A stretch of DNA of 64,000 nucleotides from Piscinibacter sp. (GCA_019635485.1 JAHBZL010000012.1:1-64000); one strand, 5' to 3'. Shown: positions 45,386-54,096, counted from the first letter of the stretch. A program made the numbers and translations. Notes: generated from the letters alone by a model not told the origin.

Positions 45386-47477
45386 CCAGTACTGGCAGCG
45401 CAACGACGCGCGCGGCCGCGCCGAGCTCCTCGAGGCCCTCGGCCAGCTGAAGGTCGGCCAGCGCCTGCGCCTGGCGGATGTCATCGCGCGCGTGCAGACG
45501 CCTGCAACCGAGGGCGCCGAGGAGCGTGCCGACGATGCCGTGCCACAGCTCGTCGAGTACACGACCGGCTTCATTCGCGCTGCCGAGATCGACGAGGAGA
45601 CCCGCGAGGTCGACCTCTCGTACAGCAGCGAAACGCCCTATGCCCGCTGGTGGGGGACCGAGGTCCTCGGCCACGGCTCGGGCGAGTGCGACATGTCCTG
45701 GATCGCGTCGGGCCGAGCACCCCTGCTCGCCGACCACGATCGCTGGACCCAGATTGGCGTTGTCCGCAGCGCCCTGATCGGCCGTGACCGGCGAGGTCAT
45801 GCCCGCGTCCGCTTCGGTAAGAGCGAACGCGCCGAGCAGGAGATGCAAGACGCCAAGGACGACGTGCGCATCAACGTCAGCGTCGGCTACGAAATCGACG
45901 AACTCGAGCTGGTGAAGCAAGAGGGCGACGAGAAGACGTACCGCGTGACCGAGTGGCGCCCGCTCGAAGTGAGTCTGGTGGCCATCCCTGCCGACATGAC
46001 AGTCGGCATCGGGCGGACCGCTGAGGACAACCCCCCCCGTACCACCTCCCAGAAGGAGAACCCTGTGAGCAAGGAAGAAGACCAGGCCGTCCTGGAGAAG
46101 GCCCGCACCGAGGCGCGCGACGAGGCCCGCAAGGCCGAGCAGCTGCGCGTCAAGGAAATCCTCGCGCTGGCCACGCGACACAACCTGCGCGAGATCGGCG
46201 AGAAGGCCATCAACGATGGCACGTCGCTCGAGCTGTTCCGCGGTCTGATGCTCGACGAGCTGCACAAGCGCGGCTCCGACCGGCCGCTCGAGCAGCACGC
46301 GTCGCACCTGGACCTGAGCGAGAGGGACGCGAAGCGCTTCTCGGTGACGCGCTACATGCGCAGCCTGATCGAGAAGGACAAGGACCTCGCGCCGTTCGAG
46401 CACGAGTGCGCGAAGGCCGTCCGTGAGGCGATGGAGAAGGTCGGCTACCGCGGCCAAGGCAAGGGCAACTTCATCCCGTTCGACGTGATGCAGCAGCCCC
46501 TCCCCGGCGTGCGCGTGGTCGAGGGCCGCCTGATGATCGGCGATCGCGTCATCGCCAGCCAGCGCGACCTGGCGACGTCGACGCCGACCGCCGGCGGCAA
46601 CCTGGTCGCCACCGACCTGCTGGCCGCCGACTTCATCACGCTGCTGCGCAACGCGTCCCTGGTGCGCCGCATGGGTGCGCGCGTGCTCGGCGGCCTGGTC
46701 GGCAACGTCGCCATCCCGCGCCAGACCGCCGGCGTCACGCCGGGGTGGGTGGCCCAGGCCGGTGCCGGTACCGAGGGCGATGCGACGTTCGGCCAGGTGA
46801 CGCTGTCGCCGAAGACGGCGCACGCCATCCAGGACGTCACCCGCGACCTGCTCCTGCAGGGTACGCCTGCGGTCGAGGGCCTGATCCGTGCCGACCTGAT
46901 CGAGTCGATGGCCACGCAGCTCGACCTCGTCTCGCTGCACGGCACCGGCGCAAGCAACCAGCCGACCGGTCTGGCGGCCACCGCCGGCATCGGCTCCGTC
47001 GCCGGCGGCACCAACGGCGCGGCGCCGACCTGGGACAACATCGTCGACCTCGAGTCGCAGGTGGCCAACAACAACGCCGCCTTCGGTGCCACCGGCTACC
47101 TGACCAACACCAAGGTGCGCGGCAAGCTCAAGCGCACGCAGAAGTTCAGCGGCACGAACGGGCAGGAGATCTGGATGCAGGCCATGTTCGGCGACGACTC
47201 CTCGTTGTTCGGCAGCGTCAACGGCTACCGCGCCGGCGTCAGCAACAACGTGTCCAGCGCGCTGACGAAGGGCACCTCGAGCGGCGTCTGCTCGGCGATC
47301 TTCTACGGCAACTGGGCCGACCTGCTGATCGGCGAATGGGGCGGCGCCGAGCTGCTGCCCGACGAGGTGACGCAGGCGGCGAACCGGATCGTCCGCATGC
47401 ACATCTACCAGACCATCGACATCGCCGTCCGCCGCGCGCAGAGCTTTGCCGCGATGCTGGATGCCCTGACGACCTGA
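45366..47477 (+). CDS. prohead protease-major capsid protein fusion
   Basis: 703 residues. Residues 1-220 match HK97-type prohead proteases (LSYSSETPYARWWGTEVLGH, LLADHDRWTQIGVV, EVSLVAIPADMTVGIG). Residues 235-340 are a helical scaffold-like delta region (LEKARTEARDEARKAEQL), and the rest is an HK97-fold capsid (STPTAGGNLVATDLLAADFI, VTRDLLLQGTPAVEGLI, MHIYQTIDIAVRRAQSF). At the junction a run of eight C (46031-46038) precedes AAGGAG and an in-frame GTG at 46065, so a separate 470-residue capsid could start there. Confidence 0.9.
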   Translation: MEPLQRNQYWQRNDARGRAELLEALGQLKVGQRLRLADVIARVQTPATEGAEERADDAVPQLVEYTTGFIRAAEIDEETREVDLSYSSETPYARWWGTEVLGHGSGECDMSWIASGRAPLLADHDRWTQIGVVRSALIGRDRRGHARVRFGKSERAEQEMQDAKDDVRINVSVGYEIDELELVKQEGDEKTYRVTEWRPLEVSLVAIPADMTVGIGRTAEDNPPRTTSQKENPVSKEEDQAVLEKARTEARDEARKAEQLRVKEILALATRHNLREIGEKAINDGTSLELFRGLMLDELHKRGSDRPLEQHASHLDLSERDAKRFSVTRYMRSLIEKDKDLAPFEHECAKAVREAMEKVGYRGQGKGNFIPFDVMQQPLPGVRVVEGRLMIGDRVIASQRDLATSTPTAGGNLVATDLLAADFITLLRNASLVRRMGARVLGGLVGNVAIPRQTAGVTPGWVAQAGAGTEGDATFGQVTLSPKTAHAIQDVTRDLLLQGTPAVEGLIRADLIESMATQLDLVSLHGTGASNQPTGLAATAGIGSVAGGTNGAAPTWDNIVDLESQVANNNAAFGATGYLTNTKVRGKLKRTQKFSGTNGQEIWMQAMFGDDSSLFGSVNGYRAGVSNNVSSALTKGTSSGVCSAIFYGNWADLLIGEWGGAELLPDEVTQAANRIVRMHIYQTIDIAVRRAQSFAAMLDALTT
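45493..45506. repeat. dispersed palindrome site 8
   Basis: TGCAGACGCCTGCA in the N-terminal linker of the protease (Val-Gln-Thr-Pro-Ala). Confidence 0.75.
46031..46065 (+). other. C8 tract and internal ribosome site at the protease-capsid junction
   Basis: Eight C residues followed by AAGGAG and GTG at 46065. With seven C the protease would end at TGA 46066-46068, overlapping that GTG as GTGA, the overlap used at many other junctions in this prophage. Confidence 0.65.
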
Positions 47478-47528
47478 TCCGGTTGTCTCCTCGAGCGGCT
47501 GGTGCCTTCGCAGGCCCGCCCTCGCTTC

Positions 47529-47567
47529 GCGGGCCCGCTGTCTCAACGCAGCGGGCCCGCTGCTTTT
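47529..47567 (+). terminator. intrinsic terminator after the capsid gene
   Basis: A perfect 12-bp stem (GCGGGCCCGCTG, 47529-47540, with CAGCGGGCCCGC, 47549-47560), an 8-base loop, then a short T-run. It would reduce transcription of downstream genes relative to the capsid. Confidence 0.75.
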
Positions 47568-47591
47568 CCTGACACCCGAAAGGACCCCACC

Positions 47592-47891
47592 ATGAAGAAA
47601 GTCGAGATCCTGGCGCCCTGCTTCGCGCCGTCCGAAGTCGAGGGCCAGATGAAGACCCTCTACCCCGAATCCGTACTCGAGGTGGACGACAACACCGCCA
47701 TCGCGCTCGTGGCCTCGCAGCGTGCCAAGTTCGCCGACAAGGGGGCGAAGCTGCGCGACACCACCAAGGAGCACGAGGCCGCCGCCGAGAAGGCGCGCGC
47801 CGAGCAGCTCACGCCGCAGGCGGTCATCGCTGCGGCTGTGGCCGCGGCGGTGAAGGCGGTGATGCAGCCGGCCGAGGCGGCGAAGGCCTGA
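47592..47891 (+). CDS. hypothetical head protein (99 aa)
   Basis: ATG 47592. A short beta segment (MKKVEILAPCFAPSEVEGQ) and Ala-rich helices (EAAAEKARAEQLTPQAVIAA). Sits between capsid and head-tail joiner, so a head-completion or decoration protein is likely. It has its own ribosome site after the terminator. Confidence 0.62.
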   Translation: MKKVEILAPCFAPSEVEGQMKTLYPESVLEVDDNTAIALVASQRAKFADKGAKLRDTTKEHEAAAEKARAEQLTPQAVIAAAVAAAVKAVMQPAEAAKA

Positions 47892-47898
47892 CCCCGAC

Positions 47899-47912
47899 TG
47901 CAGGCGTCTGCA
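47899..47912. repeat. dispersed palindrome site 9, at a start codon
   Basis: TGCAGGCGTCTGCA occupies -15 to -2 of the ATG at 47914, where a Shine-Dalgarno should be. It is the only copy outside coding sequence. Confidence 0.75.
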
Positions 47913-47913
47913 C

Positions 47914-48186
47914 ATGACCGAAGACCTGACCGCCTTCTTCACCGACTTCGCCGAGTCGGTGACGATCGCCGGCGCCGCCAAGTCGGCGATCGTGGACACG
48001 TCCACCGAGCTCGTGCTCGGCGACGTGCTCACGCACGCCCCCACGCTGCTGCTGCCCGCAGCGGAAGTGCCAACGGTCGCCGAGGGCGCGGCGTGCGTGG
48101 TGCGCGGCGCCGCGCACAGCGTCCGCCAGGTGCTGCAGGAGCCGCCGGACGGCGCGCTCGTGCGGCTCGTGCTGGTGCGGAGCTGA
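47914..48186 (+). CDS. head-tail joining protein, FII-like (90 aa)
   Basis: Starts MTEDLTAFFTDFAESVTIAG. Length and pattern (VLTHAPTLLLPAAEVPTVAEG...VLQEPPDGALVRLVLVR) match the Phage_attach/FII family, which caps the connector for tail attachment. Its position between capsid and tail genes agrees. No Shine-Dalgarno is visible because the dispersed palindrome occupies that place. Confidence 0.75.
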   Translation: MTEDLTAFFTDFAESVTIAGAAKSAIVDTSTELVLGDVLTHAPTLLLPAAEVPTVAEGAACVVRGAAHSVRQVLQEPPDGALVRLVLVRS

Positions 48187-48189
48187 TCG

Positions 48190-48609
48190 ATGGCGCTCGC
48201 GGCTGCCCAGGTGGTCGACGCGCTGGCCGCCAGGCTGGCCCCGACCACGACGTCCACCGTCGTCACCGACCGGGCCAGCCCGATCGACGAAGCGACCCTG
48301 CCGCGCTGGCGCCTGGTCGCCACCGACGAACAGGTCGAGCGCGCCTACCTCGACGGCGGCAACCGCCACCGGCTGCAGCTCGAGGCCCAGGGCTCGGTGC
48401 GCGCCCCGGTGGACTTGGACGATGCCATGCACGCGCTCGCGTCGGCCGGGTGCGCGGCGCTGTTCGCCGAGCCCGTGCCGTACGAGCTGCAGCTCGACGT
48501 CATCCGCCGCCAGATGGTGAGCGAGGGCGAGGCGGCGGTCGGCCGCATCACGCTCGCCGTCACCGCCACGTTCTACGTCCACCCCGCAGCGCCCGACGTG
48601 CTGCTCTGA
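48190..48609 (+). CDS. tail terminator / minor tail U-like protein (139 aa)
   Basis: Starts MALAAAQVVDALAARLAPTT. Alpha/beta composition and placement before the tail-tube gene fit the tail-terminator group (lambda gpU type). The end reads ITLAVTATFYVHP. The assignment rests mainly on gene order. Confidence 0.65.
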   Translation: MALAAAQVVDALAARLAPTTTSTVVTDRASPIDEATLPRWRLVATDEQVERAYLDGGNRHRLQLEAQGSVRAPVDLDDAMHALASAGCAALFAEPVPYELQLDVIRRQMVSEGEAAVGRITLAVTATFYVHPAAPDVLL

Positions 48610-48624
48610 AGGAGAACCCCCACC

Positions 48625-49281
48625 ATGTCCCGCTTCTACGTCAACGGCACGATCCCGAAGATCGCCGCCACCTTTCGCGGCACGCAGGCCGCCATCACCG
48701 ACATCAGCAACGCGGCCAACGCGGTGGCCACGCTGGCGGCCGCCCATAGCTACCAGGTCGGCGACTACGTCGAGATCCTGACCAGCGGCTGGAACCTGCT
48801 GGCCGGCCGCGTGTTCCGCATCTCGGCGTTGTCGACGAACGACGCCACGCTCGAGGGCTGCGACACGCAGGACACGTCGAAGTACCCCGCCAGCCAGGGC
48901 GCCGGCACCTCGCGCGCCGTGCTCACCTGGGCGAACCTGCAGCAGATCAACGAGCTCGAGGTGTCGGGCGGCGAGCAGGAGTTCAGCGAGGGGCAGTACA
49001 TCGACAACCCGCTCAAGTTCCGCTTCCCGACGTCGCAGACGCCGATCGACGTGCGTTTCCTGGTCGACGACGACCAGGCCGCCGCCTACTGGGCGCACGT
49101 GAAGGCCAGCCGCGCAGCGCTGGCCAACCGGCCGCTGCGTTTCGACTTTCCCGAGGGCGGCAAGGCGGCCGGCACGGGCATCTGGACCTACTCCGCCGCG
49201 CCGGCGATGGAGCTGAACAACACCCGCCGGCGCACCATCAACGTGGCCATGGCGGCCGAGTTCACGGAGTACACCAGCTGA
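48625..49281 (+). CDS. major tail tube protein
   Basis: 218 residues with AAGGAG upstream. Beta-rich tail-tube pattern (VNGTIPKIAATFRGTQ, YQVGDYVEILTSGWNLLAGRVFRI, QINELEVSGGEQEFSEGQYI, MELNNTRRRTINVAMAAEF). It polymerises along the tape measure. Stop and next start overlap (TGATG). Confidence 0.85.
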   Translation: MSRFYVNGTIPKIAATFRGTQAAITDISNAANAVATLAAAHSYQVGDYVEILTSGWNLLAGRVFRISALSTNDATLEGCDTQDTSKYPASQGAGTSRAVLTWANLQQINELEVSGGEQEFSEGQYIDNPLKFRFPTSQTPIDVRFLVDDDQAAAYWAHVKASRAALANRPLRFDFPEGGKAAGTGIWTYSAAPAMELNNTRRRTINVAMAAEFTEYTS

Positions 49282-49754
49282 TGGAACTGGCCGAGCTCCA
49301 GGAGCGCGCGCTCAAGGCGCGCGAGTTCGACGCGCCGATCGAGGGCGAGTGCGTGTTCCGCATGCGCCTGCCGACGCCGTACGAGGCCGAGCTGCTTGCC
49401 GAGAGCAACGGCTACACCGGCCGCCGCGCCGACCGCGCGGCCATGGTGCGCACCAAGCGCGCCATGCTCGAGGTGGCCATCATCGGCTGGCAGGGTCCGC
49501 GCCAGCGCGACGTCGTTGCCGATCTCGAGGGCGACGAAGCGGCGGCGCCGCTCGCCTGGTCGGCCGAGGCCGTGCCGCTGCTGCTCGACGCCAAGCCCGA
49601 ATGGCAGACCCTCGCCTGGGGGCAGCTGCTCGAGCGCATCGAGGCGCGCAACGGCAAGAAGGCGGCCGCCGCAAAAAACTCCTCGCGCGCATCGAGTGGG
49701 AGCGATCCCGCGACGATGCGCGCCGCTTCGCCGGCCTCGGGCTCGGCCGACTGA
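49281..49754 (+). CDS. tail assembly chaperone, short form (G-like, 157 aa)
   Basis: Starts MELAELQERALKAREFDAPI. Analogous to lambda gpG, which coats the tape measure during tail assembly. Near the end the codons GCA AAA AAC contain the slippery heptamer A AAA AAC (49673-49679). Normal decoding gives this form, which ends with a Ser/Ala-rich tail. Confidence 0.8.
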   Translation: MELAELQERALKAREFDAPIEGECVFRMRLPTPYEAELLAESNGYTGRRADRAAMVRTKRAMLEVAIIGWQGPRQRDVVADLEGDEAAAPLAWSAEAVPLLLDAKPEWQTLAWGQLLERIEARNGKKAAAAKNSSRASSGSDPATMRAASPASGSAD

Positions 49755-49990
49755 GCAGCGCCCCGCCGCCGCTCAACGACGACGCCGCCCGCGCGGCCCA
49801 CTGCTGGGACTTCTGCGACGGCTGGCACCCGGAGCGCTGGCCCGTCTACGCCGCGCTGCACGACGTGCCCGACTGGCATCTGCTGGTCGACCTCATGAGG
49901 GAGATTCGCAAGCATGGCCGAGCGCCGGATCAAGTACGTGCTGCAGGCCGACGACCGGGCCAGCCGCGCGATCAACGGCCTGCGGGGTAA
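49281..49990 (+). CDS. tail assembly chaperone, -1 frameshift form (GT-like, about 236 aa)
   Basis: A -1 slip at 49673-49679 joins 133 residues of the short form to a second frame that continues LLARIEWERSRDDARRFAGL and includes the conserved-looking AHCWDFCDGWHPERWPVYAAL, ending at 49990. The extension overlaps the tape-measure start at 49914, as in lambda GT. The slip is predicted from the heptamer and the long open second frame. Confidence 0.72.
49673..49679 (+). other. -1 frameshift slippery site A AAA AAC
   Basis: The heptamer is in the correct phase relative to the start at 49281 (AAA codon at 49674), one of the most efficient bacterial slippery sequences. Confidence 0.75.
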
Positions 49991-51917
49991 CCTCGGCCAC
50001 CTGCGCGACACCGGCAGCTCGCTGAACGGCGTGTTCGGCAAGCTGGGCGTGGTGCTCGGCGGCGCCTTCGCCGGCGTGACGCTCACCGCGTTCATCAAGG
50101 GCCAGGTCGACAGCCTGGACCGCTTGAACGACCTGAGCGATGCCACTGGCGCCAGCGTCGAGAAGCTGTCGGCGCTCGAGGACATCGCCAAGCGCAACGG
50201 CACGTCCTTCGAGACCGCGGGCGACGCGCTGCTGCGCTTCAACAAGCTGCTGGTGCAGGCCAAGCCCGGCAACGAGATTGACCAGGCACTCAAGGCCATT
50301 GGCCTCGACGTCGAACGCCTGCGCGCGCTGGATCCGGCCGACGCCTTCCACGAGGTGGCCAGAGCGCTGGCCGGCTTCGATGACGGTCCGCGCAAGGCAC
50401 AGATCGTCACGGCGCTGTTCCAGAAGAACCTCGAGGAGATCGCCCCGCTGCTGAAGGACGTGGGCGAGCAGAGCGAGCTGGTCGGCAAGGTCACGGCCCA
50501 GCAGGCCGAGGAAGCCGAGAAGCTGAACAAGCAGCTGGCCCAGCTGCGGACCAACAGCGAAGACGTGGCGCGTGAGCTGGCCGTGCGCTTCATCCCGGCC
50601 ATCAACGGCATGTTCGAGGCGTTCCGCGACAAGGGCGGTGCCCTCGAGCAGTTCAAGCGCGCGATCAGCCTCGACGACCTGTCGTTGCAGCGCAAGGCGC
50701 TGGAGCGTCTCAACCTGCAGATCGCCGCATCGCAGAGCCAGCTGGACGAGTTCGAGCAGGCCCAAGCGAAGGAGCCCGCCAACCGCGCGTACAGCGAGCG
50801 CGTGCGCGACCTGACCGCCGATCTTGCGCGGATGCGCGCGGAGGCGGCCCGCGCCTCGGAGGCGTTGAAGTCGCAGGCCACCCAGCTGGCGCCGCTGCTG
50901 CTCGGCCGCCGGCCGCCGAACGAGGGCGGCGGCCGCTATCAGCGGCCGGAGGCGCCGCCCCTGCCGACCCCCGCGAAGAAGGCGGCCAAGGAGGAGATCG
51001 ACGACGCCTCGCGTGCCCTCAGCGGCTACGTGTCGCAGCTCGAGCAGCAGCGGCAGAAGACGCAGGACCTCACCGAGGTGCAGCAGGCCCTGGTGTTCCT
51101 GCAGGGCCTCGGCACCACGGGGCAGATCCCGCAGGTGCGCGAGCTGGTGCTCGGCCTGGCGCAGCAGAACGACGAGCTGGCCGACGAGGAGAAGCTGCGC
51201 AAGCAGATCGCCGACAACGCGCGCGAGCAGGCGTCTGCACTGAAGTCGCTGGACGACGAGCTCGACGCGCTCAGCGGCCGCGCCGGCGATCGCCGCAAGC
51301 TCGCGTTGACCGAGCGCCTCGAGGAGCTGCTCGCGGCCGGCCAGCAGTTCAGCCCCGCCGAGCTCGAGCGCGTGGTGAAGGGCATCGCCGGCATCCAGGA
51401 CCAGGTCGACGAGCTCGACGAGTTCAGCCGTCAGGCGGGCCGGAACATCCAGAACGCGCTGGGCGACACGGTCAAGAGCACGCTGCGCGGCGACTTCGAC
51501 GACATCGGGCGGCTGTGGGAGAACCTGCTGCTGGACATGGTGTCCCAGGCAATCGCGGCGGAGTTGGGCCGCGCGCTGTTCGGCGACTTCGGCAAGGACG
51601 GTTCGCTCGGCGGCCTGGTCGGTCGCGGCCTGGGTGCCTTCCTGGGCTTCTTCGACCAGGGCACCGACTACGTGCCGCGTGACGGCCTCGCCTACATCCA
51701 CCAGGGCGAGGCCATCCTCACCCGCGAGGAGAACGCGCGCCGTGGCGAGGGCGCATGGGCAGCCGGCCCGCCGGTCATCAACCAGTTCGACCTCTCGATC
51801 GGCCAGCTCACCGCCGGCGACGGGGTGTCGCGTGGCGAGATGGCGGCCGTGGTGTCGCAGGCGCTCGCGGCGCAAGAGCTGAAGTTCCGGCGGCTGCTGG
51901 ACAGCCGGGGGGGCTGA
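49914..51917 (+). CDS. tail tape measure protein
   Basis: 667 residues. Begins MAERRIKYVLQADDRASRAI, with a hydrophobic region near residue 45 (LGVVLGGAFAGVTLTAFI), long coiled coils (residues 170-480), and a C-terminal part LGAFLGFFDQGTDYVPRDGLAYIHQGEAIL typical of lambda-like tape measures. At about 0.15 nm per residue it predicts a tail near 100 nm. Confidence 0.92.
   Translation: MAERRIKYVLQADDRASRAINGLRGNLGHLRDTGSSLNGVFGKLGVVLGGAFAGVTLTAFIKGQVDSLDRLNDLSDATGASVEKLSALEDIAKRNGTSFETAGDALLRFNKLLVQAKPGNEIDQALKAIGLDVERLRALDPADAFHEVARALAGFDDGPRKAQIVTALFQKNLEEIAPLLKDVGEQSELVGKVTAQQAEEAEKLNKQLAQLRTNSEDVARELAVRFIPAINGMFEAFRDKGGALEQFKRAISLDDLSLQRKALERLNLQIAASQSQLDEFEQAQAKEPANRAYSERVRDLTADLARMRAEAARASEALKSQATQLAPLLLGRRPPNEGGGRYQRPEAPPLPTPAKKAAKEEIDDASRALSGYVSQLEQQRQKTQDLTEVQQALVFLQGLGTTGQIPQVRELVLGLAQQNDELADEEKLRKQIADNAREQASALKSLDDELDALSGRAGDRRKLALTERLEELLAAGQQFSPAELERVVKGIAGIQDQVDELDEFSRQAGRNIQNALGDTVKSTLRGDFDDIGRLWENLLLDMVSQAIAAELGRALFGDFGKDGSLGGLVGRGLGAFLGFFDQGTDYVPRDGLAYIHQGEAILTREENARRGEGAWAAGPPVINQFDLSIGQLTAGDGVSRGEMAAVVSQALAAQELKFRRLLDSRGG
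51226..51239. repeat. dispersed palindrome site 10
   Basis: AGCAGGCGTCTGCA in the tape-measure gene, read as Glu-Gln-Ala-Ser-Ala. Confidence 0.65.
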
Positions 51918-51919
51918 CC

Positions 51920-52612
51920 GTGGACCTGTTCGACCTGCCCACCACGCTGGTCTCGCGCTTCGAGATGCGCGTGATGCCCAACACGCGGCTGCTCCGCAGC
52001 GCGTTCAACCCTGCCGCCGGGCAGACCCTGGACCTGCTGGGCGACTACTGGGTGTGCTCGTTCGTCATCCCGTCGCACATCACGCCCGAGCTCGGCCCGC
52101 GCCTCGAGGCGCTGTTCGACCGGCTGAACGGCACCGAGCGCGGCCTGCGCGTCTGGAACCTGAAACGGCCCTTCCCGCGCGGCACGCTGCGTGACGACGC
52201 CGGCGCCGTCAGCGTCGTGAACGCCAGCTTGGCAGGCGTGTCGGTGGTCAACGCCAGCGCCGCGGCCGTGAGCGTGGTGGGCGGCACCCCGACGCTGCGC
52301 CACCCCATCGCCCAGTTCGCGCGCACAGGCACCGTGCTGTGCCGGCCCGGCCGCACGCTGCTCGCTGGCGACCACTTCGGCCTGGCCAACGGCCAGTGCG
52401 TCCGCCAGCTGGTGGACACGGTGGCCGACGGCAACGGCGAGATGCCCGTGGAGTTCGCGCCGGCAGCGCGCAGCGACGTTGCAGCCGCCACGGCCATCAC
52501 CGTCACGAAGCCCAGCGTGGGCTTCCGCCTGAAGGGCCCCGTGCCCGTCGTCTACGAGGGGCTGAAGTTCGGCGACGTCGTCGTCGACCTCGAGGAAGCC
52601 ATCGACCTGTGA
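51920..52612 (+). CDS. minor tail protein (230 aa)
   Basis: GTG 51920 two bases after the tape-measure stop. Starts VDLFDLPTTLVSRFEMRVMP. Beta-rich with FVIPSHITPELGPRLEALFDRLNG and a repeated VSVVNAS segment (three near-copies around residues 95-117). Probably a distal tail component. No firm family. Confidence 0.68.
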   Translation: MDLFDLPTTLVSRFEMRVMPNTRLLRSAFNPAAGQTLDLLGDYWVCSFVIPSHITPELGPRLEALFDRLNGTERGLRVWNLKRPFPRGTLRDDAGAVSVVNASLAGVSVVNASAAAVSVVGGTPTLRHPIAQFARTGTVLCRPGRTLLAGDHFGLANGQCVRQLVDTVADGNGEMPVEFAPAARSDVAAATAITVTKPSVGFRLKGPVPVVYEGLKFGDVVVDLEEAIDL

Positions 52613-52632
52613 ACCTGCAGAAGGACCCGACC

Positions 52633-53517
52633 ATGACCCTTTCCGATCGCATCCGCCATCGCATTCGCCGCATCGCGCTGATCGCCGCCGCTCTGGCCGC
52701 CGCCGCGCTGGGCGTGCTGAACCACGCGCAGGCCGCGCGCATCCCGCTCGGGGCGCTGACGACGCTGAATCTCTCCACGCATCTCGACCCGATGTTTGTG
52801 GAGCTGTACGAGATGCGCGAACTGGTGTCGACGCCGAGTTACGTTGCGTCGACGCCGCGCCTCACGATCAATTCGAGCGGAAACCTGGGCCATCGCACGA
52901 CGCCATCGCCGTGGGCTAGCAGCTTGCCTGCCTTCGACGTCGGTTCGCTATCGGGTCTGGCTTCCGACAGCTCGTTTGTCTACCTCGTGGGCAACGGATA
53001 CTACGATGGCACGAACTGGCGCGCCAAGAGCACGGCGGCAAGTTCGCAGATCGCGCTCGGCTCTGGCACGGTGCAGTTTTATCGAGCCGCAAGCGTGGCC
53101 GCGGGGGCGGCGCAGACCGTCGTGGAGTCAGCGCGAATCGACGCATCCGGCAACCTGCTGGTCACCGGCGGCGGCACGCTGGGCTACGGCACTGGCAGCG
53201 GTGGCACCGTCACTCAGGCGACCAGCAAGTCCACCGCGGTGACGCTGAACAAGCCCACCGGCCAGGTCACGCTCAATGCCGCGGCGTTGGCCGCCGGTGC
53301 GACGGTCGGCTTCCAGCTGAACAGCACGGCCATCAGCGCAGGCGACATCGTGCTCGTGCAGACTGTTTCGGGCATGTCGAACGCCCAGAACTACACCGTC
53401 AACGTCGGCAACAGCATCAGCGGTGCTGCGTCGATCTACCTCACGAATAGATCCGGCGGCTCGCTGTCCGAAGCGATCGTGTTGTCGTTCTCGGTTGTCA
53501 AGGTGGCCACGTCCTGA
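52633..53517 (+). CDS. tail fibre-like protein with hydrophobic N-terminus (294 aa)
   Basis: ATG 52633. Residues 10-33 (RRIALIAAALAAAALGVLNHAQA) look like a signal peptide, odd for a virion protein. The C-terminal 110 residues (LGYGTGSGGTVTQATSKSTA, TLNKPTGQVTLNAAALAAGA, IVLVQTVSGMSNAQNYTV) are a repeated module seen in many phage fibres. Local GC is somewhat lower than in its neighbours (around 52850-53060), hinting at recent exchange. Confidence 0.68.
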   Translation: MTLSDRIRHRIRRIALIAAALAAAALGVLNHAQAARIPLGALTTLNLSTHLDPMFVELYEMRELVSTPSYVASTPRLTINSSGNLGHRTTPSPWASSLPAFDVGSLSGLASDSSFVYLVGNGYYDGTNWRAKSTAASSQIALGSGTVQFYRAASVAAGAAQTVVESARIDASGNLLVTGGGTLGYGTGSGGTVTQATSKSTAVTLNKPTGQVTLNAAALAAGATVGFQLNSTAISAGDIVLVQTVSGMSNAQNYTVNVGNSISGAASIYLTNRSGGSLSEAIVLSFSVVKVATS

Positions 53518-53523
53518 ACTGCC

Positions 53524-54096
53524 ATGCACTCGCTGTCCTCCGCCGGCCTGGCCGTGCTGGCGTCCGGCCGTGCCGGGCTGATCCTGCTGCTCGAGATCCA
53601 GACCGACCCCATCGTGCGCCTGGTCAGCACGCCCTACCCCATCTTCTACGAGGGCGTGTGGTGGCAGGGCGCGCAGAAGCTCGGGACGATCGAGCAGGTC
53701 GAGGACAAGGTCGGCTCCTCGGGCGGTGCGGCGCTGCGCTTCACGCTGGCCGCGGTGGCCAGCGACGTGGTGGCGCTGGCCCTGCAGGACGAGGTGAAGT
53801 TCGCCCCGTGCACGCTGCGCGTGGGGGTGTTCGACGTCGCGGCCCGCGCCCTGCGCGACGTGGTGCAGATCTTCGCGGGGCAGATGGACCAGCTGCCGGT
53901 GGCCCTCTCGGCCGAGGCGGCGGCGATCTCGGCCACCGCGGTGCACCGCGGCGAGACCTTCGGCCGCCCGAAGCCCCTGCGCAACACCGACGTGGACCAG
54001 CAGAAGCTCGCGCCCGGCGACACCAGCCGGCGCTTCGTGGTGGCGCAGAGCCAGCAGCAGGACGTCTGGCCCGCCGCGTCGTTCTTCAAGAGGTGA
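53524..54096 (+). CDS. distal tail protein (190 aa), L-like
   Basis: Starts MHSLSSAGLAVLASGRAGLI. Contains IQTDPIVRLVSTPYPIFYEGVWWQG and a long beta-rich middle, fitting phage proteins that sit before the NlpC/P60 tail peptidase. The C-terminal SQQQDVWPAASFFKR is a common ending in this family. Confidence 0.72.
   Translation: MHSLSSAGLAVLASGRAGLILLLEIQTDPIVRLVSTPYPIFYEGVWWQGAQKLGTIEQVEDKVGSSGGAALRFTLAAVASDVVALALQDEVKFAPCTLRVGVFDVAARALRDVVQIFAGQMDQLPVALSAEAAAISATAVHRGETFGRPKPLRNTDVDQQKLAPGDTSRRFVVAQSQQQDVWPAASFFKR

Noticed and set aside
41780-45574. 1264-codon minus-strand frame through the portal region
   Set aside because: Antisense shadow of the portal, gpW-like and repeat-protein genes; composition is Arg/Ala/Val-rich without motifs.
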